Shown: positions 25,201-34,022, counted from the first letter of the stretch. The stretch is DNA of 64,000 bases from Flavobacteriaceae bacterium (GCA_027082925.1 JALWTD010000012.1:1-64000), one strand, 5' to 3'. Numbers and translations: made by a program. The notes: generated by a model from the letters alone, not told the origin.

Positions 25201-26838
25201 AGTTACAGCACAGCATCAGGAGGAAGTTTTAGTTCTTGTAGTTTATTTATAAATCCTGCGAGTACATTAACGGTAGGTGATGGTACTTTTGTAGAAGTTC
25301 AAAATGATGTTTTTGTTTCAGGGTCTATTGTTGTAGAAACTCAAGGATCTTTTGTTCAGAATAATGACGCAGGAGTATTTACAGTGTATTCTGGAGGTGC
25401 TACTTCGGTAAATAAAACAACACCAAGTCTTAATAATTGGTACGAGTATGTGTATTGGAGTTCTCCTGTAAATGGAGAAACAGTAGCAAATGCTTTAAGT
25501 ATTGCTCCGGTAAGTAGACGTTTTTATTTTAATGCAGCTAATTTTGTTGATTTACTTCAAGAAGTAGGTAATACAGGAACATTTTTAAACAATCCAGGAG
25601 TTGATGACATTGATGATAATGGTGACGATTGGCAATATGCATCAGGAGTGATGCAACCTGGAGTTGGGTATGTAGCAACTGTGAATCCTACAGGTTTTGT
25701 TGCGGGAACATTCCAAACTTCATTTAATGGAGCTTTTAATAACGGAGTTATCCAAACACCGGTAGTAAATAACAGTGGAGGTTTATACAACGATTGGAAT
25801 CTTATAGGAAATCCTTATCCGGGAGCTCTTGATGTAAGTGCATTCTTTACAACCAATGCTTCAGTTATTGGCGGTTCAATTTATTTATGGTCACAAGCAA
25901 CTCCGGCTGATGTAAATGCTTCAGGAAATCAAGGAGCTAATTTTTCAAATGCCGATTATGCTGTTGTTACAGGAAGTGGTGTTAATACTGCAGGTGGAGA
26001 CGGTGTAATACCAAATAGTTTTATTCCTTCAGGCCAAGGATTTTTTGTTGAAGCAATTGCAGCAGGAAATGTTGTATTTAATAATGCAATGCGTGCTAAA
26101 ACAGGAAATACCCAATTTTTTAGAAATACAGAAAGTAGAGATAATGCCAATATTATTTGGATTAACTTAACTTCTGATAACGGTGTGTTTAACCAAATGG
26201 CAATTGCTTATATTGACGGAGCTACCGATGGCAATGATGGTGCTTTTTACGATTCAAAACGAAATGTTTCAAGTGGTAATGCAGCATTGTTATATTCTCT
26301 TATTGATGGAGAAACTACAAAATATGCAGTTCAAGGTAAATCGCCAAAAAGCCTGAATTTAAACGAAAAAGTAGCAATAGGAATAAAAACAATAATAGAT
26401 GTACCAACTTTTTACAAACTGTCGTTGGTAAAATATGAAGGTGATTTCTTTTCTAATAATGCGGTTTATTTAAGAGATAAGTTATTTGGATTGTACCATA
26501 ATTTATCTGAATCAGACTATACCTTTGTAACTAAGCCTGGAGAATTTAACAAACGCTTCGAAATTTTATTTCAAAAAGGAAAAACAAATCCGAAAGATTT
26601 GACAAGTGAGTTATCGGTAACAGAGTTTGACAATGGCTTGGTTCAATTTTCTGTTACAAATAACAGAACAATAAAAACAGTTCAAATAGTAGATATATTA
26701 GGAAGAACAGTTTATTTGTTACAAGGAAATAGCAGTACAGAAACATACGATATTTCAAAGCTTAAAAAAGCAGTTTATTTTGCAAGAGTTACTTTAGATA
26801 ACAATGAGGTAATTGTACAAAAAGCTGTAAAAAAATAG
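22246..26838 (+). CDS. Giant secreted lamin-tail-domain protein with T9SS sorting domain
   Basis: 1530 residues, signal peptide ('LLCSIFTSFGQ', about 1-22). Then: a lamin-tail domain (LTD, 'DLIISEYGEGSGNAKFIEIYN', about 23-195); an Ig-like repeat ('GPSAEQTFTVSGSNLTAD', about 200-310); a Gly-rich linker 'GSGGGGG'; a second LTD ('ELLISEYVEGSGNNKFIEIYN', about 315-485); a second copy of the Ig-like repeat (to about 600); an IPT/TIG domain ('ISSFSPTLGPVGTRVTITGSGF'); a third LTD-like part ('DLMFTGIYDDAVSSCHYFELLN'); an Ig-like domain; a long beta region; and a type A T9SS sorting domain (last ~75 residues, 'ILGRTVYLLQG', 'KAVYFARVTL', 'VIVQKAVKK'). LTDs are often joined to extracellular nucleases, so nucleic-acid or surface adhesion is plausible. 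Followed by a strong terminator. Confidence 0.92.
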   Translation: MIKKYPLLAIALLCSIFTSFGQVTDLIISEYGEGSGNAKFIEIYNGTGATIDLTNYALWKITNGGSWTEGTYLFTTTTLANGATLVIANNATEVPGADEYDATICSWNGDDAVGLAKAGTLIDAVGTNGPDPGSGWNVAGVTNATKNNRLTRKSTVCSPNINWTTSAGTNTTDSEWIVASYTSGSAGAGHTASCSSSTPTITVSTTSITGLDYASGSGPSAEQTFTVSGSNLTADISLTAPTNFEISTTSGSGFGTALTLTQSGGSVATTTIYTRLASGLSVNAYSGNSTASSTGATSANVSLSGSVTGSGGGGGCSELLISEYVEGSGNNKFIEIYNPTGATVTLTGVYDIQLYTNGSSTAGATIPLSGSIAAYGVFVLENTGETIGVTADQQSGSLGFNGDDAIVLRKSSTIIDVIGQIGFDPGSEWVGTTCTQGTKDGTLVRKSTIQSGDANGSDAFNPDTEWVCYAVDDVSNLGSHTSDCQSAVPTISVSTNSLVNLNYAVGSGPSAEQTFTVSGSNLTADITLTAPTNFEISTTSGSGFGASLVLAQAGGTVNTTTIYVRLKAALAVNVYTGDLTASSTGATTQNVTFNGEVLCVASHTISSFSPTLGPVGTRVTITGSGFTSSTTSVDFGGVVASVTYVNSTTLIVVVPSGADTFPITVTVGTCALDSSGTFTVITDNNCIGGSIPAGFSDLMFTGIYDDAVSSCHYFELLNPTALDIDLSTYTIGFDNNFVLGSAVPTSGFTGGSIALSGIIPAGTTKMIRVSASGTCNSCPTIVPDLTFVNGGINDQDRLVLLNGTTAVDVWQNHSNGTGYNKGYIFSRKNTATAPSTTFNLADWNTSATEDCFGFAISSAILPTINTHPADVTGCTTTATFSTSATAGNGGTLTYNWRYNDGTSTGWADVTSASFSPGVVTGETTASLSISGLNLDGYQFYCEVTEAGSCTVATNAALVDTQTTTWNGTSWKSGTPNISTTVIIDGSYSTASGGSFSSCSLFINPASTLTVGDGTFVEVQNDVFVSGSIVVETQGSFVQNNDAGVFTVYSGGATSVNKTTPSLNNWYEYVYWSSPVNGETVANALSIAPVSRRFYFNAANFVDLLQEVGNTGTFLNNPGVDDIDDNGDDWQYASGVMQPGVGYVATVNPTGFVAGTFQTSFNGAFNNGVIQTPVVNNSGGLYNDWNLIGNPYPGALDVSAFFTTNASVIGGSIYLWSQATPADVNASGNQGANFSNADYAVVTGSGVNTAGGDGVIPNSFIPSGQGFFVEAIAAGNVVFNNAMRAKTGNTQFFRNTESRDNANIIWINLTSDNGVFNQMAIAYIDGATDGNDGAFYDSKRNVSSGNAALLYSLIDGETTKYAVQGKSPKSLNLNEKVAIGIKTIIDVPTFYKLSLVKYEGDFFSNNAVYLRDKLFGLYHNLSESDYTFVTKPGEFNKRFEILFQKGKTNPKDLTSELSVTEFDNGLVQFSVTNNRTIKTVQIVDILGRTVYLLQGNSSTETYDISKLKKAVYFARVTLDNNEVIVQKAVKK
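22321..24050 (+). repeat. Tandem ~0.87-kb module duplication (LTD + Ig-like) in the lamin-tail gene
   Basis: The nucleotide runs starting 'GGTTCAGGACCTTCAGCAGA' at 22891 and 'GGTTCAGGGCCATCAGCAGA' at 23761 begin two copies of ~100 bases that differ at few positions, exactly 870 bases (290 codons) apart. The LTD parts that precede them (22321 and about 23201) are similar in protein but more diverged in DNA. The stretch around the repeat is thus better conserved than the LTD, suggesting recent gene conversion or selection. Confidence 0.8.
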
Positions 26839-26856
26839 CAATAAACACACATTAAC

Positions 26857-26910
26857 AACAACCTCTTTTTCTTATGTTTTTAGACAAGAAAAAGAGGTTG
26901 TTTTTTTAAA
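26857..26910 (+). terminator. Rho-independent terminator after the lamin-tail gene
   Basis: Perfect 17-bp stem: AACAACCTCTTTTTCTT (26857-26873) pairs with AAGAAAAAGAGGTTGTT (26886-26902), with a 12-base loop and a run of T. It separates the lamin-tail gene from the TonB receptor. Confidence 0.92.
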
Positions 26911-26958
26911 TCCATAATTTTTTTAGAGGCAACTATTTTACGTATGTGATAAAATAAT

Positions 26959-26966
26959 TACATTTG
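26959..26966 (+). promoter_or_regulatory. -7 element of TonB receptor promoter
   Basis: TACATTTG, perfect consensus, 14 bases before ATG 26981. No TTG is seen at the expected -33 position. Confidence 0.45.
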
Positions 26967-26980
26967 ATAAAAAATTGTTC

Positions 26981-29734
26981 ATGAAAATAATTGCTCTTAC
27001 AGCTATTGTGTGGCTGTGCTATGTGATTAATTTACAGGCACAAACTTTAGCAATAGTAAAAGGAAAAATAATAGATGCTTCTTCACAAAGCCCTATACAG
27101 TACAGCACAATAAGTGTAAAAAATACTTCTATTTTAACACAAACAGGAGCATTAGGATACTTTAATATTGAAAATGTTCCAACAGGAAATCAAGTAATCC
27201 AAATTAAAAAGAAGTCTTATAAAACAGTAAATATACCTATCCAAATCACAAGAGATAGTGTGTATAATTTAGGAGAAATAATGTTGTATAAAACAACATC
27301 ATCTGCACAACACCAAGACTTCATTTTTTTAGATGATAGTGATTTTTTAGATGATGAAGCTAGTAACTCAAATTATATTTCCGGACTATTTCAACAATCT
27401 AAAGATGTGTTTTTACAAGCAGCAGCTTATAGTTTTAGCCAAGCTTGGTTTAAAGTTCGCGGATACAGTGCCCGTAACGGTAAGGTTTTAATTAACGGCG
27501 TAACAATGAATAAACTTTACAATAACACACCTCAGTGGAGTAATTGGGGAGGACTAAATGACGTGTTTAAAAATCAAACAGTTACTACATCATTAAATCC
27601 GTCAAAAAACACATTTGGAGGTGTCTTAGGAGCTACAAACTACAGTACTAAGGCTTCTGCATACGAACAAATAAAAAAAGCTTCAATATCTTCTACAAAT
27701 AAAACCTATTTAGGACGATTTATGTTAACGTATGCTTCGGGACTTACAAAAGAAGGATGGTCTTTTGTAGCTTCAGGCTCTAGGCGTTACGCTCAAGAAA
27801 GCTATTTTGAAGGTACATTGTACAATGCTTGGGCGGCATTTTTATCCGTAGAAAAAAAAGTAAATGAAAAACACAGTTTTAATATTACAGGGTTTACATC
27901 ATTTAATAGAAGAGGAAAAACATCCCCAAATACGCAAGAAGTTTACGATTTAAAGGGGTACAAATACAATGCTTATTGGGGAATTCAGGAACATGATGTA
28001 AGAAATTCACGAATGAAAGAAATTTCAGAGCCGGTCATTATGTTTACACATTATTATACTCCTTCAAAATTAGAAATTCGCACCACATTTGCATATCAGT
28101 TTGGTCATATTGGGAATAGTAGGTTGGGTTATTTTAATGCACCTAATCCAGACCCAACCTATTGGAAATATTTACCAAGTAGTTATTTACGATTTCCCGA
28201 TAATCCGGATTATGAAAATGCGTATTTAGCAACGCAAGAGTTTTTAAAAAATGGACAAATAAATTGGAGAAATATATACGAAATAAATGTAAATAATGGA
28301 AACTCATTGTATTACTTATACGAAGATAGAACAGATGATACACAGCTTTCTGCAAACACAAATATTACTACAAATATAACGTCCGATATTAGTTTAAATA
28401 TTGGAGTTTCGGCTAAAAAGTTAACCTCTAAAAACTACAGCAATATGCTAGATTTACTAGGAGGTTTAGGATTTGTAGATTTAGATCAATACGCTACGGG
28501 AGAAGCACAACAAAATAACTTAAACAATCCGAATAACCTTGTTCAAGTAGGCGAAAAGTTTCAATATAACTATATTATTAAAGCAAGTGAATATGCTAGT
28601 TTTGCTCAAATACAATCTACGTTAAAGAAGATAGATTATTTTGTAGCAGCATCTGTTGAAAATAAAAATTATCAGCGAAAAGGACTCTTTAAAAATGGAA
28701 CGTACGCTTCAAATTCTTTTGGAAATAGTGAAAAACAATCTTTTTTAGCATTTAGTTTTAAAGGAGGACTTACGTATAAATTAACAGGAAGGCATTTGTT
28801 GAGTGTAAACGGTGCACTAATATCTAATTCGCCCTCTATAAAAAACACTTTTTCTAATGCGAGAGTTAATAATAACATTACACCAAATTTAAAAAATGAG
28901 AAGATACAAACCTTAGAGTTTAACTATCACCTTAGGTTTCCAAAATTAAAAATAAGAACAACACTGTACTATACAAAGTTTAAAAACGCTATTGAAAATT
29001 CGTTCTTTTTTGCAGAAGGTCTTTTAGGAAATCAAGCCGATTTTGTAAGTGAGATTACAACAGGAATAGACAAAAAACACTTAGGAATAGAGCTTAGCAC
29101 AGCATTTCAAGTAACACCACAAATTAAAATTTTAGGAGCAGGTGCACTAGGGTCATTTACATATAGCAATAATCCTAGATTGTACATTCAATCGGAAAGT
29201 TTTGTAGCTGAGACTAGTGACTTTGGAAATGCATTTTTAAAAAACTACCATGTATCCGGTACGCCGCAACAAGCTTATTTTTTAGGATTTGAATACAGAG
29301 ATCCGGATTTTTGGTGGTACCAAATAAATGCCAACTACTTAGCAAACAATTACCTTGATATTTCACCGCTATTACGCACAAATAATTTTTATTTAGATGC
29401 AGACGGAGTTCCGTTTGTAGACGAAGATACAGGAGCTCAAGTAACTCAAAATCAAATAGATGAATTACTGACACAAGAAAAGTTTAAAAGCTCTTTTTTA
29501 CTAAATGTTGTTGGAGGGAAAACGTGGAAATTAAACAAAAAGTATATCGGTTTTTTTGCAGGAATTAACAATATTTTAGGAGTTGTTTTTAAAACAGGAG
29601 GTTTTGAGCAATCTAGAAATGCAAATTATATAGAGTTAAAAAAAGACAAACAACTAGAGAAACCCATTTTTGGGCCAAAGTATTGGTATGGAAACAATAC
29701 TACTTACTATTTAAATTGTTATGTGAGATTTTAA
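26981..29734 (+). CDS. TonB-dependent outer-membrane receptor with regulatory-like N-terminal domain
   Basis: 917 residues from ATG 26981 (the track uses TTG 26975). Signal peptide to 'INLQAQ'; a CarboxypepD-regulatory-like domain ('VKGKIIDASSQSPIQYSTISVKN', about 22-100); an acidic linker ('FIFLDDSDFLDDEASN'); a plug domain ('FKVRGYSARNGKVLINGVTMNKLYNN', 'GGLNDVFKNQTVTTSLNPS'); then a beta-barrel ending in the aromatic C terminus 'NCYVRF', the usual assembly signal. It imports an unidentified large substrate powered by TonB-ExbBD. Linked 10 bases downstream to the DUF5689 lipoprotein gene, so it is not a standard SusC/SusD pair. Nucleic-acid fragments are a candidate cargo from the neighbours (inference). 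Confidence 0.93.
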   Translation: MKIIALTAIVWLCYVINLQAQTLAIVKGKIIDASSQSPIQYSTISVKNTSILTQTGALGYFNIENVPTGNQVIQIKKKSYKTVNIPIQITRDSVYNLGEIMLYKTTSSAQHQDFIFLDDSDFLDDEASNSNYISGLFQQSKDVFLQAAAYSFSQAWFKVRGYSARNGKVLINGVTMNKLYNNTPQWSNWGGLNDVFKNQTVTTSLNPSKNTFGGVLGATNYSTKASAYEQIKKASISSTNKTYLGRFMLTYASGLTKEGWSFVASGSRRYAQESYFEGTLYNAWAAFLSVEKKVNEKHSFNITGFTSFNRRGKTSPNTQEVYDLKGYKYNAYWGIQEHDVRNSRMKEISEPVIMFTHYYTPSKLEIRTTFAYQFGHIGNSRLGYFNAPNPDPTYWKYLPSSYLRFPDNPDYENAYLATQEFLKNGQINWRNIYEINVNNGNSLYYLYEDRTDDTQLSANTNITTNITSDISLNIGVSAKKLTSKNYSNMLDLLGGLGFVDLDQYATGEAQQNNLNNPNNLVQVGEKFQYNYIIKASEYASFAQIQSTLKKIDYFVAASVENKNYQRKGLFKNGTYASNSFGNSEKQSFLAFSFKGGLTYKLTGRHLLSVNGALISNSPSIKNTFSNARVNNNITPNLKNEKIQTLEFNYHLRFPKLKIRTTLYYTKFKNAIENSFFFAEGLLGNQADFVSEITTGIDKKHLGIELSTAFQVTPQIKILGAGALGSFTYSNNPRLYIQSESFVAETSDFGNAFLKNYHVSGTPQQAYFLGFEYRDPDFWWYQINANYLANNYLDISPLLRTNNFYLDADGVPFVDEDTGAQVTQNQIDELLTQEKFKSSFLLNVVGGKTWKLNKKYIGFFAGINNILGVVFKTGGFEQSRNANYIELKKDKQLEKPIFGPKYWYGNNTTYYLNCYVRF

Positions 29735-29744
29735 ATAAAAAGCT

Positions 29745-31805
29745 ATGAAAGGAATTAAATTGATGAAAGCAATCCAAAGTATCGTAATTTTAGGTGTTGT
29801 ATTTTCTTGTGTACAAGATGATAATTTCACTACACCAACAGTAACTTGTATAGAACCGGAGCTTACAGCAACTACCACAATTCAGCAGGTTAAAGAAATG
29901 TACATTTATGGTGCGCCAACGGTAATAGACACAGATATTATTATTGAAGGCTATGTAGTTTCTAGTGATAAATCGGGGAATATTTATAAGTCTATTTCCA
30001 TTCAGGATAAACCAAAAAATCCTACCGCAGCTATTAAAATAGCAATAGACGAAACAAACTTGTATACAAAATACAATATAGGAAGAAAAATTTATGTAAA
30101 ATTAAAGGGTTTGGCTGTGGGGTATAGCTACGGAAGTATTCAAATAGGAAAAGCTTCAGGAAGCTCTTTAGAAAAAATAGCCTCTTTTGAAGTAGACAAC
30201 CACATTATTCGCTCGTGTGAAGTTGTAGAAATAGTACCTAAAGAGGTCACTCTTTCAGAACTAAACGATACGATGTTAGAAATGTTAATTAAAATTAAAA
30301 ATGTTCAATTTAAAGACGAAGAATTAGGGAATACATATGCCAATACTTCAACGACTCAAACAGTAGATAGGTATTTAGAAGAATTTTCAGCAAATTGTGA
30401 TTTTTCAGGAACAATAACGGTTAGAAATAGTGGTTATTCAAGCTTTAAAAACGAATTATTACCTGAAGGAAAAGGAACTATTATTGCTATTTATAGCAAT
30501 TATTACAATAATTATCAACTCTATATTAGAGATACAAATGATTTAAATTTTACAGAAACACGGTGTAGTACCACAGCACTTCAATCAACCATATCCATAT
30601 CAGAAATACGTGCCTTATACAGTGGCACTATGGTAGAATTTGGCATTGAAAATAATTACGTAATGGAAGGATATGTAATTTCTAGTGATCAAGAAGGGAA
30701 TTTTAGAAAAAAAATAGTGCTACAAGACGCTATTGAAAACCCATTAGCCGGAATACAAATTTTAGTTGATGATGGAGCTATTTTTGAAAATTATGCAATA
30801 GGAGACAAGGTATTTGTAAAGCTAGACAGGTTGTATATGGCACAAAAAGACGAAATTTTATCTATAGGCTATCCAAACGGAACAACAGTTACCGAAATTC
30901 CCGAATCTGATATTTCTGACTTTTTATTTAACAGCAACGAAAATTTTCAATTAACACCAAAGCAGTTAGCAATTTCAGAAACCTCAAATCCCACACTTGA
31001 AAACACATTGGTACGTGTACAAAATGTACAGTTAGTAGAAGATGAACTAGGTATGGCATACACTTATTTTAGTGGAGTAAATGAGGGAGTTAGACTGTTA
31101 GAAACATGCAATAATCCTGCACGATTAGGAGTATTTACATACGGAGAAGCTACCTTCTCTAACAGTTTGTTCCCCGAAGGACACGGTACCATTACAGGTG
31201 TTTTAGCTGGGAATTTACAAATGAGAAATTTAACCGACATACAGTTTACCGAACCGTATGAAGATTGCCCTGTGGTGATTCCGAAAATTATGATTACCGA
31301 AGTTGCCGATCCAAATAACAGTACATCATCTCGTTTTGTAGAACTGTACAATGCAGGTGATACAGCTATTAATTTAACAGGGTGGAAACTAAATAAGTAT
31401 GTAAATGGATCAACATCCGTATCAAGTTCAGGAGTAGATTTAACAGGAATTATTATAGAAGCATCAGCATTTGTAATTATTGCAAACACAGGATATGCAG
31501 CTACATTTTTAGATACACCAACTGTAGAAACAACGTATATTTCTGGAAATGGAGATGATGCGTACGAGTTGGTAAATAGTACAGGAGAAGTTATAGATAT
31601 ATACGGAGTTATTGGCGAAGATGGAACAGGTACAAATTGGGAATATTTAGATGGTAGAGCCGTTAGAAACACAACTGTTTCAATGCCAAATACTGTTTTT
31701 TCAGCAAATGAATGGACCATATATACCGCATCTTCAAATACACAAGTATCTTTTTCAAATGCACCTCAAAACGCACCCGAAGATTTTAATCCGAGAATGC
31801 GATAA
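29745..31805 (+). CDS. Surface lipoprotein with two DUF5689 domains and a lamin-tail domain
   Basis: 686 residues. The N terminus has a lipobox-like 'GVVFSCVQDD' (Cys about 22), so it is probably a lipoprotein anchored to the outer membrane. Two DUF5689 copies are visible as internal repeats: 'IEGYVVSSDKSGNIYKSISIQD' and 'MEGYVISSDQEGNFRKKIVLQD', each followed by 'NYAIGDKVFVKL'-type strands of an OB-like beta barrel. The C-terminal ~160 residues form a lamin-tail domain ('VADPNNSTSSRFVELYNAGD', 'INLTGWKLNKYVNG'). ATG 29745; the ATG at 29763 is an alternative start. It is 10 bases after the TonB receptor and likely to act as its substrate-binding partner, in the place SusD usually takes. Confidence 0.9.
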   Translation: MKGIKLMKAIQSIVILGVVFSCVQDDNFTTPTVTCIEPELTATTTIQQVKEMYIYGAPTVIDTDIIIEGYVVSSDKSGNIYKSISIQDKPKNPTAAIKIAIDETNLYTKYNIGRKIYVKLKGLAVGYSYGSIQIGKASGSSLEKIASFEVDNHIIRSCEVVEIVPKEVTLSELNDTMLEMLIKIKNVQFKDEELGNTYANTSTTQTVDRYLEEFSANCDFSGTITVRNSGYSSFKNELLPEGKGTIIAIYSNYYNNYQLYIRDTNDLNFTETRCSTTALQSTISISEIRALYSGTMVEFGIENNYVMEGYVISSDQEGNFRKKIVLQDAIENPLAGIQILVDDGAIFENYAIGDKVFVKLDRLYMAQKDEILSIGYPNGTTVTEIPESDISDFLFNSNENFQLTPKQLAISETSNPTLENTLVRVQNVQLVEDELGMAYTYFSGVNEGVRLLETCNNPARLGVFTYGEATFSNSLFPEGHGTITGVLAGNLQMRNLTDIQFTEPYEDCPVVIPKIMITEVADPNNSTSSRFVELYNAGDTAINLTGWKLNKYVNGSTSVSSSGVDLTGIIIEASAFVIIANTGYAATFLDTPTVETTYISGNGDDAYELVNSTGEVIDIYGVIGEDGTGTNWEYLDGRAVRNTTVSMPNTVFSANEWTIYTASSNTQVSFSNAPQNAPEDFNPRMR

Positions 31806-31835
31806 CATAAGCATTATAAATAAGTATTGTATTTG

Positions 31836-31843
31836 TATCTTTG
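31836..31843 (+). promoter_or_regulatory. -7 element of hflX promoter
   Basis: TATCTTTG, perfect consensus, 57 bases upstream of the ATG. Confidence 0.4.
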
Positions 31844-31900
31844 CGGAAAGAAAAAAATATCTTTTTTTAAGATTTAAAAAAGTATTTGACCATTTGTAGC

Positions 31901-33112
31901 ATGATTGATAAGAAAAAAGTGACATCAGAAGAAGCTGTGTTAATAGGTATTGTAACACAAAATCAAAACGAAGAAAAGGCACAAGAATACTTAGATGAAT
32001 TAGAGTTTTTGACGCTTACTGCCGGAGGTAAAGCAGTAAAAAGATTTGTTCAGAAATTAGAAAATCCCAATCCAAAAACATTTATTGGTACAGGAAAGTT
32101 AGATGAAGTAAAGGAGTTTATGGAGTTGAAAGGTATTGAAACGGCCATTTTTGATGATGAACTAAGTGCGGCTCAACTTCGAAATATAGAAAAAGTGTTA
32201 GAATGTAAAGTGTTAGATAGAACCAATTTAATACTTGATATTTTTGCAAAAAGAGCACAAACCAGTTATGCCAGAACTCAAGTAGAATTGGCACAATGTC
32301 AATATTTATTACCAAGACTAACAAGGCTATGGACACACTTAGAGCGTCAAAAAGGGGGAATTGGTATGCGTGGTCCGGGTGAAACAGAAATAGAAACAGA
32401 CAGACGTATTATTAGAGATAAAATAACGCTGTTAAAAAAGAAGTTGAAAGCCATAGATAAGCAAATGGCAGTGCAGCGTAAAAATAGAGGTAAAATGGTA
32501 CGAGTTGCACTAGTTGGTTACACCAATGTTGGTAAATCTACCTTAATGAATGCCGTTGGTAAAAGCAATGTTTTTGCTGAAAACAAACTGTTTGCTACGC
32601 TTGACACTACTGTAAGAAAAGTTGTTATAAAAAACATACCGTTTTTACTTACAGATACTGTAGGTTTTATTAGAAAATTACCTACGCAACTTATAGAATC
32701 GTTTAAATCGACCTTAGATGAAGTAAGAGAAGCCGATTTACTATTGCATGTAGTAGATATTTCTCATCCAAACTTTGAAGACCATATCGCTTCGGTGAAT
32801 AAAATTTTAGATGAGATAAAAAGTGCCGATAAGCCAATTATTATGGTGTTTAATAAAATTGATGCTTTTACACATGAAACCATTGCTAAAGATGATTTGG
32901 TAACAGCAAAAACAAAGGCACATTATACCCTTGAAGACTGGAAAAAAACGTGGATGAATAAAATGGAAAACAATTGCTTATTTATATCTGCGTTGCACAA
33001 AGACAATTTTGAAGAGTTTAGAAAAAAAGTTTTTGAAGAAGTTAAAAAGATTCACATTACACGTTTTCCATATAATGATTTTTTATATGAAGAATACGAA
33101 GAAGAAAATTAA
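31901..33112 (+). CDS. hflX: Ribosome-associated GTPase HflX
   Basis: GTPase that splits stalled or heat-damaged ribosomes and is conserved in most bacteria. 403 residues from ATG 31901 (the track uses TTG 31886). The N-terminal domain has 'AGGKAVKRFVQKLENPNPKTFIGTGK'; the linker has 'LPRLTRLWTHLERQKGGIGMRGPGETEIETDRR'-like content; the G domain shows 'GYTNVGKSTLMN' (G1), 'DTVGFIRKLP' (G3) and 'MVFNKIDAF' (G4). The stop overlaps that of the convergent DUF2480 gene by 4 bases. Confidence 0.97.
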   Translation: MIDKKKVTSEEAVLIGIVTQNQNEEKAQEYLDELEFLTLTAGGKAVKRFVQKLENPNPKTFIGTGKLDEVKEFMELKGIETAIFDDELSAAQLRNIEKVLECKVLDRTNLILDIFAKRAQTSYARTQVELAQCQYLLPRLTRLWTHLERQKGGIGMRGPGETEIETDRRIIRDKITLLKKKLKAIDKQMAVQRKNRGKMVRVALVGYTNVGKSTLMNAVGKSNVFAENKLFATLDTTVRKVVIKNIPFLLTDTVGFIRKLPTQLIESFKSTLDEVREADLLLHVVDISHPNFEDHIASVNKILDEIKSADKPIIMVFNKIDAFTHETIAKDDLVTAKTKAHYTLEDWKKTWMNKMENNCLFISALHKDNFEEFRKKVFEEVKKIHITRFPYNDFLYEEYEEEN

Positions 33113-33618
33113 TTTTTCTTTTTGTAAAGCGGTACCGAAGAGCAAGCTTCACCAAATAAAATAGATTTTGTAACCGGTTGTAATTTTTCGATTAACTGTA
33201 TGTATGCAGTTTCAGGAATTTGCTTATTAGAACAACCTTTAATAATAACCGGCTTGTTTTTATACTCTTCAATAGCAAAATCATTTATAATATTGTAAAA
33301 AATGGCAGTTTCCAACTCATTTAAAGTACCAACAATTACCTTTTTAGCATAGTCGGTTAAATAGGTTGCAATTAGCATATAAGCCCAAGAAGGAACAATG
33401 GCATCACAAGAACAAGTTAGTGCTACATATGTATTTTTATATTGAGTCCAGTTATGATTTTTTAAAGAGTTCCTAAAATCGGTTTCTTTTAAAATCAACT
33501 CATTAAAAAGCCACTGCTTTATATCGATTACAACACGTTTTTCTGAAGGATAAAAATCTTCTAAATCAATTACTTTTAATTGACTATTAGCAACTCTATT
33601 TATAATTTCATTAGCCAT
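33109..33618 (-). CDS. DUF2480 family protein
   Basis: 169-residue Bacteroidota-specific protein with the family N terminus 'EIINRVANSQLKVIDLEDFYP' and conserved cysteine motifs 'LTCSCDAIVPSWAYM' (C69, C71), 'IKGCSNKQIPETAYI' (C129) and 'GEACSSVPLYK' (C159). It is the last gene of the SufE-DUF59-DUF2480 group, 29 bases behind DUF59. No biochemical role is established that I know of. The context and cysteines suggest Fe-S handling. Confidence 0.9.
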   Translation of the reverse strand: MANEIINRVANSQLKVIDLEDFYPSEKRVVIDIKQWLFNELILKETDFRNSLKNHNWTQYKNTYVALTCSCDAIVPSWAYMLIATYLTDYAKKVIVGTLNELETAIFYNIINDFAIEEYKNKPVIIKGCSNKQIPETAYIQLIEKLQPVTKSILFGEACSSVPLYKKKN

Positions 33619-33647
33619 TAGTTGTAGTTATTCGAAAAAATCTCGAA

Positions 33648-33968
33648 TTATAAAAACCCAAGTTCCAGTTTAGCCTCTTCACTCATCATGTCTTGAGTCC
33701 ACATAGGATCAAAGGTAATTTCTACTTCAGCATTATTAACCTCTTCAATGGTTTTAACTTTTTCTTCAACTTCAACAGGCAACGTTTCTGCTACCGGACA
33801 ATTTGGAGAAGTTAGAGTCATTAAAATTTTAACATCATTATTTTCACTTACAAAAACATCATAAATTAACCCTAATTCAAAAATATCTACAGGAATTTCG
33901 GGGTCATAAATGGTTTTTAGAACTTCAACAATTTTATCTCCTAAATCTTGAACACGCTCGCTATTCAT
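33648..33968 (-). CDS. DUF59/MIP18-family iron-sulfur cluster assembly protein (SufT-like)
   Basis: 106 residues from ATG 33968 (the track uses the adjacent GTG 33971). A single DUF59 domain with 'LKTIYDPEIPVDIFELGLIYDVF' and the conserved cysteine in 'TSPNCPVAETLPVEVEEKV'. Members help Fe-S cluster maturation. It lies between SufE (54 bases upstream) and DUF2480. Confidence 0.93.
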   Translation of the reverse strand: MNSERVQDLGDKIVEVLKTIYDPEIPVDIFELGLIYDVFVSENNDVKILMTLTSPNCPVAETLPVEVEEKVKTIEEVNNAEVEITFDPMWTQDMMSEEAKLELGFL

Positions 33969-34022
33969 CACTAAAAATTAATTTCTTTATATTCATTCTA
34001 AATAAGTGCAAATATACAATTA

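Noticed and set aside
31064-31720. 218-aa minus-strand ORF
   Set aside because: Antisense shadow within the DUF5689 gene, whose plus-strand frame shows lamin-tail and OB-like motifs.
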